Source: RGIG9115 sp045603225 (GTDB lineage Bacteria > Bacillota > Clostridia > UBA1381). Taken from it: 9,835 nucleotides of DNA. Position 1 is the first letter of the stretch. Each line of letters starts with the position of its first letter. The translations under genes were made by a program, and so were the position numbers. Positions 1-7,567 of the stretch are shown one piece after another. Under the pieces are notes generated by a model. It searched no databases and was not told where the DNA came from. It saw only the letters and a program-made list of their open reading frames with translations. The stretch is taken from positions 1 through 9,835 of the forward strand of contig JAZULT010000035.1 of the NCBI GenBank assembly GCA_045603225.1. The letters run 5' to 3'.

Positions 1-1426
1 GTGCACCGTCAGGTCCGGGATAAACAGTAAACGCATCACCTGCAGGAAATGCCTCGTTTGCATCCGTTACCATAAACGGATTTATTTCACCTTTTGACAG
101 TTGTTCATAATAGAAGTTAAATCCCCAATGCAAAAATCCGTCAATTCCGTATTTATAAAGCTGAAGTCCCATAATTCTCGTTCTTCCTGACGGCATTGCA
201 ATAAATCGGTTACTGTAGCCTCCGTCTTCAGGTCCGCAGCAATAATAAACCCATATATTGTCGATTCCTTTATTTAAAAATTTCTCAGCATGTTTTGTCA
301 GAGCAACAGGCTTTTTCGACAACCCCATATCATAAAATTCCACATGAGACATAGCATCTGTCAGTTTGTCGGAATCTATATATTCACTTATCATTTCATA
401 TTGCTTCTTATAAATTTCAAGATGCTTTTCTATATCAGGCTCATCCGATATATGGAAGTATGTATCTTCATACACATTCTCTTTTTTCAGAAAATCAACA
501 AGTTCAGGTATGAATGCTCCAAGAAACTTTTTGTAGCTTTCATCGTCATATGCCACATGCCATCCGAAAATTTTCTCCATGCCGTTTTCCGTTTCCGCTA
601 CAATCTTAGGAGTTTTTCCTGTCCCCCACTGTGTGAAGAAATGTGACATTTCAAATTTTTTAATGCCACACCTTCTCGCAATATCTATCCATTTTTTAAG
701 ACGTTCAAATCCGAATTCATAATTATCACCTATTTTTTTTACATCAACAAGCTGAAGCGTCGGTCTTTCACCGCCCTCTTCAGTATCGAGCGGAAGTGTG
801 AAAAGCGGAGTAAGAATCATATTAATCCCTGTATATGATGCCGTTTCCATGAACTTTTCTATCATATTCCAATGCTCGTCCGAGAATATCTCATACCTAT
901 AATAGCTTGCTATACAATCGGCATGAAACCACTGCGTATATGTAATTTCCTGCTTCGGCAAATCAAGTCCTATTACATTAAGATTCATTGTTTTTTCAAA
1001 ACAATCCCTATCATCCGAAAAAATAATTTTAACAGGATACTCACCGGCAGTCATTCCGAAAGGTACTATACACGTAACAAAAAGTGCGTGGCATAGCTCA
1101 GAATGTACATACACACCTTTTTCCTCCAGCGGATACAAAACATCAGGATATAGTCCCGGTTTCTTTCTGAGGTAATATTCGTCAGACAACGCTTTATGCG
1201 AAGTAAGTGAACACGGAACATTTCCGACAGTTCTCAATATCACTTCGATACGTTCGTCAGCTTCTGCTGTAACCTTCATTAGCCTGCGGTCTTCACCACC
1301 GGTATACAAAATCTGATACGATACCCTCTCTCCGCCGAGCGCTGTTATATTGTTTATCTCTTTTTTATTTTCATAATCCTCGTCAAGAAAAACCTTTTCG
1401 AGTGATGATATTTGTACAAATTTCAT
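1..1426 (-). CDS. GH123-like (DUF4091) glycosidase, 3' end outside window
   Basis: The reading frame is open from an ATG at 1426 to the left edge, giving 475 residues without a stop; the C-terminus is missing. An AGAGGA ribosome binding site (1433-1438) lies 6 nt before the ATG. Residues about 1-155 look like a beta-sandwich domain, followed by a TIM-barrel-like catalytic region. Key motifs are TQWFHAD (about 164-170), HISDEPD with an adjacent Asp-Glu pair (D328, E329), HWGFNFYY, and YPGPDG at the truncated end. In GH123 N-acetyl-beta-galactosaminidases an Asp-Glu pair at this position performs substrate-assisted catalysis, and the HWG and PGPDG motifs are typical of the DUF4091/GH123 catalytic domain. 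No signal peptide is visible, so a cytoplasmic enzyme is inferred. It is divergent from an AraC regulator that probably controls it. Family membership is fairly secure; activity on GalNAc is not, because most members are uncharacterised. Confidence 0.85.
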   Translation of the reverse strand, partial: MKFVQISSLEKVFLDEDYENKKEINNITALGGERVSYQILYTGGEDRRLMKVTAEADERIEVILRTVGNVPCSLTSHKALSDEYYLRKKPGLYPDVLYPLEEKGVYVHSELCHALFVTCIVPFGMTAGEYPVKIIFSDDRDCFEKTMNLNVIGLDLPKQEITYTQWFHADCIASYYRYEIFSDEHWNMIEKFMETASYTGINMILTPLFTLPLDTEEGGERPTLQLVDVKKIGDNYEFGFERLKKWIDIARRCGIKKFEMSHFFTQWGTGKTPKIVAETENGMEKIFGWHVAYDDESYKKFLGAFIPELVDFLKKENVYEDTYFHISDEPDIEKHLEIYKKQYEMISEYIDSDKLTDAMSHVEFYDMGLSKKPVALTKHAEKFLNKGIDNIWVYYCCGPEDGGYSNRFIAMPSGRTRIMGLQLYKYGIDGFLHWGFNFYYEQLSKGEINPFMVTDANEAFPAGDAFTVYPGPDGA

Positions 1427-1463
1427 TGTAAATCCTCTTTTATGCACTTTATTTTGTATATTT

Positions 1464-1492
1464 ATTATACAATATTTCCTTTCAAATTTCCA
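1464..1492 (-). promoter_or_regulatory. SigA-type promoter of the GH123-like gene
   Basis: On the minus strand a perfect -10 TATAAT (1464-1469) is preceded by a 17-bp spacer and a -35 TGGAAA (1487-1492) that matches TTGACA at 4 of 6 positions. The predicted start is near 1457, giving a leader of about 30 nt. The weak -35 next to a direct-repeat operator candidate fits activator-dependent transcription, which is an inference. Confidence 0.7.
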
Positions 1493-1526
1493 TGCACAAA
1501 TCAATTGAAAATATACACATTTCGAT
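1492..1526. promoter_or_regulatory. Candidate AraC-type operator, 21-bp-spaced direct repeat
   Basis: Two half-sites, ATGCACAAATCAAT (1492-1505) and ATACACATTTCGAT (1513-1526), agree at 10 of 14 positions (ATnCACAnnTCnAT) and are offset by exactly 21 bp, two helical turns. Relative to the predicted start of the GH123-like gene near 1457 they cover about -35 to -48 and -56 to -69, touching the -35 box. AraC-family activators typically bind such tandem sites next to -35, as at the E. coli araI half-sites. The likely ligand is the divergently encoded AraC protein (1596-2411). The region is AT-rich, so chance similarity is possible. Confidence 0.45.
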
Positions 1527-1538
1527 AATTCACCGAAA
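1520..1538. repeat. Short inverted repeat upstream of the first araC-type gene
   Basis: TTTCG (1520-1524) and CGAAA (1534-1538) form a 5-bp inverted repeat with a 9-bp spacer, ending 6 bp before the -35 box of the plus-strand regulator promoter. It partly overlaps the second half-site of the direct repeat. It could be a second operator (autoregulation) or chance; the arms are short. Confidence 0.25.
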
Positions 1539-1544
1539 AAACAG

Positions 1545-1573
1545 TAGACAAAATCAAAAAATTAATGTATAAT
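1545..1573 (+). promoter_or_regulatory. SigA-type promoter of the first AraC regulator
   Basis: TAGACA (1545-1550, 5 of 6 matches to TTGACA), a 17-bp spacer, and a perfect TATAAT (1568-1573). The predicted transcription start is near 1580. This excludes the in-frame ATG at 1572, which lies inside the -10 box, as the translation start. Confidence 0.8.
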
Positions 1574-1579
1574 GAAATC

Positions 1580-1586
1580 AAGGGAG
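1580..1586 (+). promoter_or_regulatory. Ribosome binding site that fixes the start of the first AraC regulator
   Basis: AAGGGAG is 9 nt before the ATG at 1596. The ATG at 1587 abuts this site with no spacing and the ATG at 1572 is upstream of the predicted mRNA start, so 1596 is the best start. The site coincides with the predicted 5' end of the transcript, an unusually short leader. Confidence 0.65.
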
Positions 1587-1595
1587 ATGAAACGT

Positions 1596-2411
1596 ATGAT
1601 AAGACAAGACCATTACACTACCGACATTCCGAATGAATCAAACATATGCTCTGATAAATATCCGATTCAGGTCAATTGTTCGGGAATAGAATATCGGTAT
1701 TCGTCGTTCACGTCATCAAAATCAAGACACGATTTTTATCTGATATATGTTGTTGACGGAAATATGCCCGTCTGTTTACACGAAAGAACACAGACACTTT
1801 ATCCCGGGAATTATATAATAATAGAACCGGAAACGGCATACACCCAGATTTTCAGCGAAAAAACTATTGCTTATTACTGGATACACTTCACAGGAAAAGA
1901 TGTTTATAAAATCCTGGAGGATTTGAATATTATAACCAATACCGTACACAAATCTGAAATAAGCGAAAGTGTCGAAAGCTGTTTTACAAAAATATTCAAG
2001 GAGTTTGTTATTCGCGATAATAGTTTTATACCCATGACAGCTTCACTGCTCATTGAAATGCTGACATACTTGTCACGGTCATCATCATCACCGTCATTGC
2101 TTCCAATCAATTCGATAAAATATATATACGCCAACTACAACAAAGACATTTCCTTAGAAAAGTTAGCTGCAATGGAAAATTTAAGTGTATCACGTTTCCG
2201 CACAGTATTTAAAAACCACACAGGCGAATCACCGCTTGAGTTTATAATAACACTAAGAATCAACACTGCTTGCCATTATCTAAAAAATTCATCCATGTCG
2301 GTTGAAGAGATTTCAAACATTGTCGGATATACCAACCCTTTCTACTTCAGCCGTCTGTTTAAAAGAAAAATCGGAAAATCTCCGAAACAATATTCAAAAT
2401 CTCATAAGTAG
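1596..2411 (+). CDS. AraC-family transcriptional regulator (cupin plus double HTH)
   Basis: This 271-residue protein has the usual length and order of AraC sugar regulators: an N-terminal cupin sensor (about residues 30-105, AraC_binding type, with YVVDGN and the LYPGNYIIIEP turn), a helical linker with a short serine-rich stretch (about 160-168), and a C-terminal AraC DNA-binding domain of two helix-turn-helix units (about 173-271). Family hallmarks in the second unit are VEEISNIVGY followed by PFYFSRLFKR and GKSPKQY. The start is set by promoter and ribosome-binding-site positions. It is divergent from the GH123-like gene and convergent with the GH2 gene, ending before a strong terminator. 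The likely role is sensing an oligosaccharide and controlling the adjacent GH123-like gene, and perhaps its own promoter; the effector cannot be read from sequence. Confidence 0.93.
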   Translation: MIRQDHYTTDIPNESNICSDKYPIQVNCSGIEYRYSSFTSSKSRHDFYLIYVVDGNMPVCLHERTQTLYPGNYIIIEPETAYTQIFSEKTIAYYWIHFTGKDVYKILEDLNIITNTVHKSEISESVESCFTKIFKEFVIRDNSFIPMTASLLIEMLTYLSRSSSSPSLLPINSIKYIYANYNKDISLEKLAAMENLSVSRFRTVFKNHTGESPLEFIITLRINTACHYLKNSSMSVEEISNIVGYTNPFYFSRLFKRKIGKSPKQYSKSHK

Positions 2412-2415
2412 TATA

Positions 2416-2454
2416 CAACAAAAAAATCGCTTGAATAAGCGATTTTTTTTGTTG
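2416..2454. terminator. Bidirectional intrinsic terminator between convergent genes
   Basis: An AATCGCTT / AAGCGATT stem with GAAT loop (2433-2436) is extended by an A7 tract on the left, a T8 tract on the right, and outer CAAC/GTTG arms. Each strand therefore has a hairpin followed by a U-run. It ends the AraC regulator transcript on plus and the GH113-GH42-GH2 operon on minus; the GH2 stop codon at 2455 directly abuts it. Confidence 0.92.
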
Positions 2455-5415
2455 TTAAATCATTTTAAATCTTATGGTAAAGCTTGCATCTTCAGGCTTA
2501 ACAAGATACTTTTCCTCAGGCTTTGGCCCACAGCTTGCAGACCCCACTCCCGACACTTTATAATCCGTATGAAGTACAACACTTCCGCTTTTTACAAGCT
2601 CATCATCATGCTGTTTCTCACACATTTCCTTATCTGTATAATATCTTGCATTAAAGTTAAAATGCTCATCCCCTGTTATATACAAGCCTCTCCCGTTTTT
2701 ATCCGTAAGCTTCACATATCTAATATCAGATCTGTTCCCGTTTTCCTGCGGACGTATATGATGTTCAAAGAGGTCATCAACTTTCATGTTATATTTTCCT
2801 ATCATTGCAGCATCGTATTTATCAGGATAATTCTCCATAGGTCCTGCACCGTACCATTCAACAATGTTACATTCTTCCTTTATCATTGTAACAAGTCCTA
2901 TTTTAGGAAGTGCTTCAAGCTCCGACTTAAATGTCACCTTGCTGTATTTTGCATCAGTTTTTACTTCAACACTGCCGTCTCCGTAAACAGTGTATGTATA
3001 TTCAATGCGGTATATCGGGATAAGATACGGTGTTGCCAGCTTTGACTTAACCTTTATAATAACCTTATCAGAAGACTTTTTATATACATACACATCTTCT
3101 GTATAATGCTCAATATGATTAATTCCTGCATCCTTCCACATCTTTGTAAATCCGATTCCGCAGTTCCAGTCATTATCAGTTGTAGGCCAGTAAATATTCA
3201 TCTGCGGGCCTTCATCAAGCAACTGAGTATTACACTTTTCAAGACTTTCTATTCTGCCCGTCACCTTACTTACAACAACCGAAAAATCTCCGCCCTTAAC
3301 AGATATATTAAGCTTATCTTCATCAACTGTAAGTTCTCCGCCGGAAGGTTTCTCATTTACCCATTCACCTGACACCCATGCCTGTGCATGACCAAGCTCA
3401 AAACCTTTTTCCGCCCATGATGTTTTCCTCGCCAGACAAAATCTGAGATTAATAAAGTATTCAAGACCATCCCTGTTCGGGTAAAACGGTATTTCAAGTT
3501 CTGCACGTTCATGAGGCGGTATTGAAACCTTCATAACACCGTCTTTTATTTCCTCTCCTTCGGAAATAACGCTCCATTTTATGTTAAGGCACGATGTATC
3601 AAGAAAATCGTATCTGTTTATAAGATAAATCTTTCCATCTTCACACTCAATTCTTATAGGTGACATGACATTTCTGAAATGTTCAAGACCTGTATGCGGT
3701 TTTCTGTCAGGAAAATTAAGTCCGTCACAGCAATAATTGAAATCATTCGGCCAATCACCGTAGTCTCCGCCGTATCTATAAACCATTTCACCTTTATCGT
3801 TGATTTCCTTCATGCCATGATCTGCCCATTCCCACACACAACCACCGATAAGTCTGTCGTATTTATAATACAAATCCCAGTAATCGTGTGCAGAGCCGGG
3901 ACCGTTACCCATTGAATGTGCATACTCACACTGTATAAACGGTCTTGTGTCGTCAAGATTTGCTTCTCTTTCGCATTCAGCAAGAGTTTCGTACATTCCG
4001 GATGGCATATCAACATAATCTGCATTAGTCGCACTTTCATAATGCACAGGTCTTGATGAATCACGTTTTTTAACCCATTCGGACATAAGACGGTGATTTT
4101 TACCGTCTCCTGCTTCATTTCCAAGAGACCATATGATGATTGATGTATGATTTTTATCACGTTCAACCATTCTTTCCATTCTGTCTATATAAATGTCTGC
4201 CCATTCCGGAGAATCAGAAATCCATTCCCACTTACCGAGTGCTATAAATCCATGACATTCAAGGTCAGCTTCATCTATTACATACAATCCGTACTTATCG
4301 CACAAATCAAGCATATACGGATGCGGAGGATAGTGAGAGCAACGAACAGTATTGAAATTATTCCTCTTCATAAGTATAACATCACGTTCAATTTCTTCTT
4401 TGGTAAGTGCATATCCGCTTTCGGGAGTGAAATCATGATGATTTACTCCCTTTATTTTAATCTGCTTTCCATTTATAAGAAGCATCTGATTTTTTATTTC
4501 AATTTTTCTGAATCCGACATTGAAGTTATAATACTCAATACGACCGTCATTTGTTTTCACAGTTACTGTCAACTCATAAAGCTCAGGAGTTTCCGCAGTC
4601 CACTTTTTACATTCTTTAACTGTTTCCTCAACAGCCAGCTCATGTGTACATTCTTTTACTGTTCTGAAAATTTCACTGCCGTCTTTACAAAGAGTAAGTT
4701 CTGCAATTCCGCACAGATTATCAAAGGTCATTTCACAGTTTAACACGCCGTCATTATAATCATTTACCAAATCTGTTTTTATGAATATATCAGAAAGACC
4801 TTCTCTAATCTGAGAAGAAATATACACATCACGGAATATTCCATTAAGTCTCCACATATCCTGGTCTTCAAGATAGCTTGTATGACTTAGCTGATACACC
4901 TTTACTGAAACTGTATTTATTCCATTTCTCACCGCTTCTGTTATATCATATCTGTTTCTTGTATGACTACCCTGTCCAAAACCGAGGCTTATTCCGTTTA
5001 CCCATACAAAGAACGAGGAACGCACACCTTCAAATGTCAGATATATCTTTTCACCTTCCCATTCATCAGGAACTGTAAACTCACGTTTATAGCAGCCAAC
5101 TCCGCTTTCCTGCGGTACATACGGAGGGTCTGCCGGATATGGAAAACGTACGTTCGAATAATGTTTTCTTCCGTAACCGCACAGTTGCCAGCAGGACGGA
5201 ACGGTAATTTTGTCCCATTTAGAAACATCATATCCATCTTCTTCAAATCCGTCCGGTGCATAAGCAGTATGCTCCGAATAATTAAACGCCCACTCGCCGT
5301 TCAGATACTGAATTTTTTCTTCGCCATTACCGTTCATAGGTGCAAAGTTTGCCTTTGCTTTTTCACCTCTCGGCATTGTTTTCTCTATTTTCATCCAGTC
5401 AGGCATAAAATTCAT
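2455..5415 (-). CDS. LacZ-type GH2 beta-galactosidase
   Basis: This 986-residue protein (E. coli LacZ has 1023) should hydrolyse terminal beta-D-galactosides in the cytoplasm; no signal peptide is seen. All LacZ domains can be followed: jelly-roll (about 35-200, with VPSCWQLCGYG, FVWVNG and EDQDMWRLNGIFRDVY), immunoglobulin-like domain (about 205-305), TIM barrel (about 310-590), a further sandwich domain, and the large C-terminal Bgal_small_N domain (about 700-986, with TDND and GPMENYPDKYDAA). The barrel carries VRCSHYPPHPYMLD, the acid/base in WSLGNEAG (E434) and the nucleophile in FIQCEYAHSMGN (E497). E386 and H388 in LECHGF match the LacZ Mg2+ ligands. The C-terminal tail lacks a tryptophan equivalent to E. 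coli W999, having GVGSASCGP instead. AAGGTG lies 5 nt before the ATG. It is the last gene of the operon, 25 bp after the GH42 gene. The family is certain; the natural galactoside is unknown. Confidence 0.95.
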   Translation of the reverse strand: MNFMPDWMKIEKTMPRGEKAKANFAPMNGNGEEKIQYLNGEWAFNYSEHTAYAPDGFEEDGYDVSKWDKITVPSCWQLCGYGRKHYSNVRFPYPADPPYVPQESGVGCYKREFTVPDEWEGEKIYLTFEGVRSSFFVWVNGISLGFGQGSHTRNRYDITEAVRNGINTVSVKVYQLSHTSYLEDQDMWRLNGIFRDVYISSQIREGLSDIFIKTDLVNDYNDGVLNCEMTFDNLCGIAELTLCKDGSEIFRTVKECTHELAVEETVKECKKWTAETPELYELTVTVKTNDGRIEYYNFNVGFRKIEIKNQMLLINGKQIKIKGVNHHDFTPESGYALTKEEIERDVILMKRNNFNTVRCSHYPPHPYMLDLCDKYGLYVIDEADLECHGFIALGKWEWISDSPEWADIYIDRMERMVERDKNHTSIIIWSLGNEAGDGKNHRLMSEWVKKRDSSRPVHYESATNADYVDMPSGMYETLAECEREANLDDTRPFIQCEYAHSMGNGPGSAHDYWDLYYKYDRLIGGCVWEWADHGMKEINDKGEMVYRYGGDYGDWPNDFNYCCDGLNFPDRKPHTGLEHFRNVMSPIRIECEDGKIYLINRYDFLDTSCLNIKWSVISEGEEIKDGVMKVSIPPHERAELEIPFYPNRDGLEYFINLRFCLARKTSWAEKGFELGHAQAWVSGEWVNEKPSGGELTVDEDKLNISVKGGDFSVVVSKVTGRIESLEKCNTQLLDEGPQMNIYWPTTDNDWNCGIGFTKMWKDAGINHIEHYTEDVYVYKKSSDKVIIKVKSKLATPYLIPIYRIEYTYTVYGDGSVEVKTDAKYSKVTFKSELEALPKIGLVTMIKEECNIVEWYGAGPMENYPDKYDAAMIGKYNMKVDDLFEHHIRPQENGNRSDIRYVKLTDKNGRGLYITGDEHFNFNARYYTDKEMCEKQHDDELVKSGSVVLHTDYKVSGVGSASCGPKPEEKYLVKPEDASFTIRFKMI

Positions 5416-5440
5416 AATATCACCTTTTTACATTAATTTG

Positions 5441-7567
5441 TTACTTTTTATAAATTGCAAACGACTGCAATGAATCAAGAGTAAATTTGACCTTGCATTT
5501 TCCATCCTCACGTACAATCGCATATTTATCGGATTCTTCTACAAAGCTGTAGTCGCCATCATCTATTACAAGAGTATCACTTACAGGATAGTAATCTGTA
5601 TTAGTCACAGTAATCACCTTAAGCGTGTTATTATTATACATAGCTGAAGTCATAAGTGCCGAAGGCTCTTTCGCGTCTTCATTTTGAAGTGATGCATACG
5701 GCAAAATTCCGTCACTTTCAAGATAACCTGCTATTCTGTCCCGTACAACCTTGAGCGGATTATGACGGTAGCTGTTAAAATACTGCGTAGCAATATAAGT
5801 AGCTTTTCCCTTCCCGTATTTATTCTCGGTAACAATAGGATACCCCGGCATGTACTCACCCTCTATTGACCTTGCTCCCATAAGATTGATTTCTTCCACA
5901 AATCTATGGAGAGTAATGCCAAAAGTATTTTCCTTTACCATTACAGGATGTGCCATAAACAAAACATCTTCCCTGTCGATTCCAAAAACTTCATTAAGCC
6001 CTGCTCCCGGAAGTTCTGTATAGCAAACTCCGCCCGGACGTTTTTCAGCAAGAATATAATCGGCTATTACATGTCCGCCATTTTTTACGAACTCTGCAAT
6101 TTTTGCCGCACATTCCTCTGAAATAATATAAATACAAGGCAGAATAAGAACTTTATACTTTCCAAGTGAGCCTTTCAGAATTTCCTTTTCACATATAAAA
6201 TCAGAATTAATGTGAAGATCAGTCATCATAAGATTTGCACCAACAAGACCGCTTATATAATTATCACTCATTCTCTCACCATGCATAAGATGATTTATCT
6301 GCTGAGACATAAATATTGCAACATCAGATTTTCTCTCTGCGCTGTTATAGACATCTGAAAGCTCATACATACGTTTTGCAAACTTACCCAGTTCCCGTGT
6401 ACGTTTAAGAGGCTGTCCGTTCGGCTTGCACATACCGAAGTCATTACCTTCAGTATCACTCAGTCTCGGTCTCCAGCACCAGAACATAATCCCCTTTGTT
6501 CCGAATCCGGCACGCATCATCACCGCTGTTTTAAGCTCATCTGCTGACGGAGTAAACGCAGAAACGGCATTATCTTCAGGATTATCAAATTTTATAGAAC
6601 CGCCGCCTGCTTCAACAACAAATGTACTTTTACCAAGAGCTTTCGCTATGCTGTCAGACACAGTCATACGCATTGACGAAAGTCTGTCAGGCTTACCAAA
6701 AAGACTTATGCCGATAATATCCGTACATTCAGAAAGCTTCCACGAATCAATGCCGTTATTTATATCAGTAAGCATTTCGGTAATTGTCGGCTGTGTCGCT
6801 CCGTTTTCCTTAAAAATTCTCTCTGCATCTTTAATATGTCCGGCAAGATTATATTCCATAAACTCACGCCAGTCTTCCCATGAGTTAAATCCGCCTATCT
6901 GACGGCTATAGCCTGTAGGAGGATTAACCTGTGAGAAATCGATATAATCAGAAGGTCCTTCATTCCCCCATGTTTCATTAAGCTTACCGATTGTATTATA
7001 TTTTTCTTTAAGCCATACTCTGAATTTTGCTTTTGTATGAGAGCAGTAGCATATCCCGGAATTACCCTGAAGCGGACTTTCAATATTCGGCTCACCCCAC
7101 AAAACAAACGCTCCGACTCTTTCGTCGTTCGCAAAATGACAGGCAACCTCTTTCAGAAATCGTTGGGAATATGACTGATAGACAGGGTCGTCCAGACACG
7201 GAAGGACATATTCACTCTGAACAACACTTCTCCCCTGAGAATCCACATACCCTTCGCTAATACCACGAAGCTCCTCCATAAGCCATCTTGGAGAATAGTA
7301 ACCCACACTATTTTTTGTTGCAATATTAATTATTGCGACTAACCCGTTTTTGTGTGCACACTCAACAAAGTGGTCTATTTTTGTAAAGTCAAAATGCCCT
7401 TTTTCGTATTCTATATCATGCCACTCTGCAAACCCGTGAAGACATGTATATCCCAAATCCGCCATATTTTTCATGTCATTGTCCCATTCTTCCATAGGTG
7501 CGTGCTTCGTACGGCAGAACGGTGCATACATAGAACCTACCATAAATTTATCATTAATTGTAATCAC
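5441..7567 (-). CDS. GH42 beta-galactosidase-like enzyme, atypical active-site motif
   Basis: This 708-residue protein has the three GH42 domains: TIM barrel (about 1-405), the trimerisation/Rossmann-like domain (about 410-625, with YKVLILPCIYIISEE and FVKNGGHVIADYI) and a small C-terminal beta domain (about 640-708). The predicted acid/base is E159 in VLWGEPN and the nucleophile is E319 in FVVEAGGG. Most clan GH-A enzymes have Asn just before the acid/base; here it is Gly. Three of the four cysteines of the GH42 metal cluster seem retained (C124, C173, C175), while the last position of the CYCxxC motif is Thr178. The GTG start at 7567 overlaps the stop of the upstream GH113-like gene (GTGA) and has GGAGGT 6 nt upstream, so translation is probably coupled. 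No signal peptide is seen. It likely cleaves beta-galactosides from imported oligosaccharides, but the motif change makes specificity uncertain. Confidence 0.88.
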   Translation of the reverse strand: MITINDKFMVGSMYAPFCRTKHAPMEEWDNDMKNMADLGYTCLHGFAEWHDIEYEKGHFDFTKIDHFVECAHKNGLVAIINIATKNSVGYYSPRWLMEELRGISEGYVDSQGRSVVQSEYVLPCLDDPVYQSYSQRFLKEVACHFANDERVGAFVLWGEPNIESPLQGNSGICYCSHTKAKFRVWLKEKYNTIGKLNETWGNEGPSDYIDFSQVNPPTGYSRQIGGFNSWEDWREFMEYNLAGHIKDAERIFKENGATQPTITEMLTDINNGIDSWKLSECTDIIGISLFGKPDRLSSMRMTVSDSIAKALGKSTFVVEAGGGSIKFDNPEDNAVSAFTPSADELKTAVMMRAGFGTKGIMFWCWRPRLSDTEGNDFGMCKPNGQPLKRTRELGKFAKRMYELSDVYNSAERKSDVAIFMSQQINHLMHGERMSDNYISGLVGANLMMTDLHINSDFICEKEILKGSLGKYKVLILPCIYIISEECAAKIAEFVKNGGHVIADYILAEKRPGGVCYTELPGAGLNEVFGIDREDVLFMAHPVMVKENTFGITLHRFVEEINLMGARSIEGEYMPGYPIVTENKYGKGKATYIATQYFNSYRHNPLKVVRDRIAGYLESDGILPYASLQNEDAKEPSALMTSAMYNNNTLKVITVTNTDYYPVSDTLVIDDGDYSFVEESDKYAIVREDGKCKVKFTLDSLQSFAIYKK

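Noticed and set aside
290..1096. Plus-strand open frames of 118 and 74 aa (290-646 and 872-1096)
   Set aside because: Antisense to the GH123-like gene, which runs open from 1426 to 1 with clear family motifs.
1572..1595. Upstream ATG codons at 1572 and 1587 as starts of the first AraC gene
   Set aside because: The first is inside the -10 box; the second abuts the ribosome binding site with no spacing.
1427..1595. CcpA (cre) catabolite-repression sites
   Set aside because: Neither intergenic region contains a convincing match to the cre consensus.
2302..3045. 247-aa plus-strand open frame across the AraC end and GH2 tail
   Set aside because: It is out of frame with the AraC gene, crosses the terminator, lies antisense to conserved GH2 sequence, and its composition (Cys, Phe, Ile rich) is typical of an antisense shadow.
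4147..4743. 198-aa plus-strand open frame inside the GH2 gene
   Set aside because: Fully antisense to the conserved GH2 barrel; no ribosome binding site and no recognisable motif.
5906..7260. Several plus-strand frames of 71-158 aa and a minus frame 6895-7146
   Set aside because: All lie within the GH42 gene in other frames and show no domain or translation signal.
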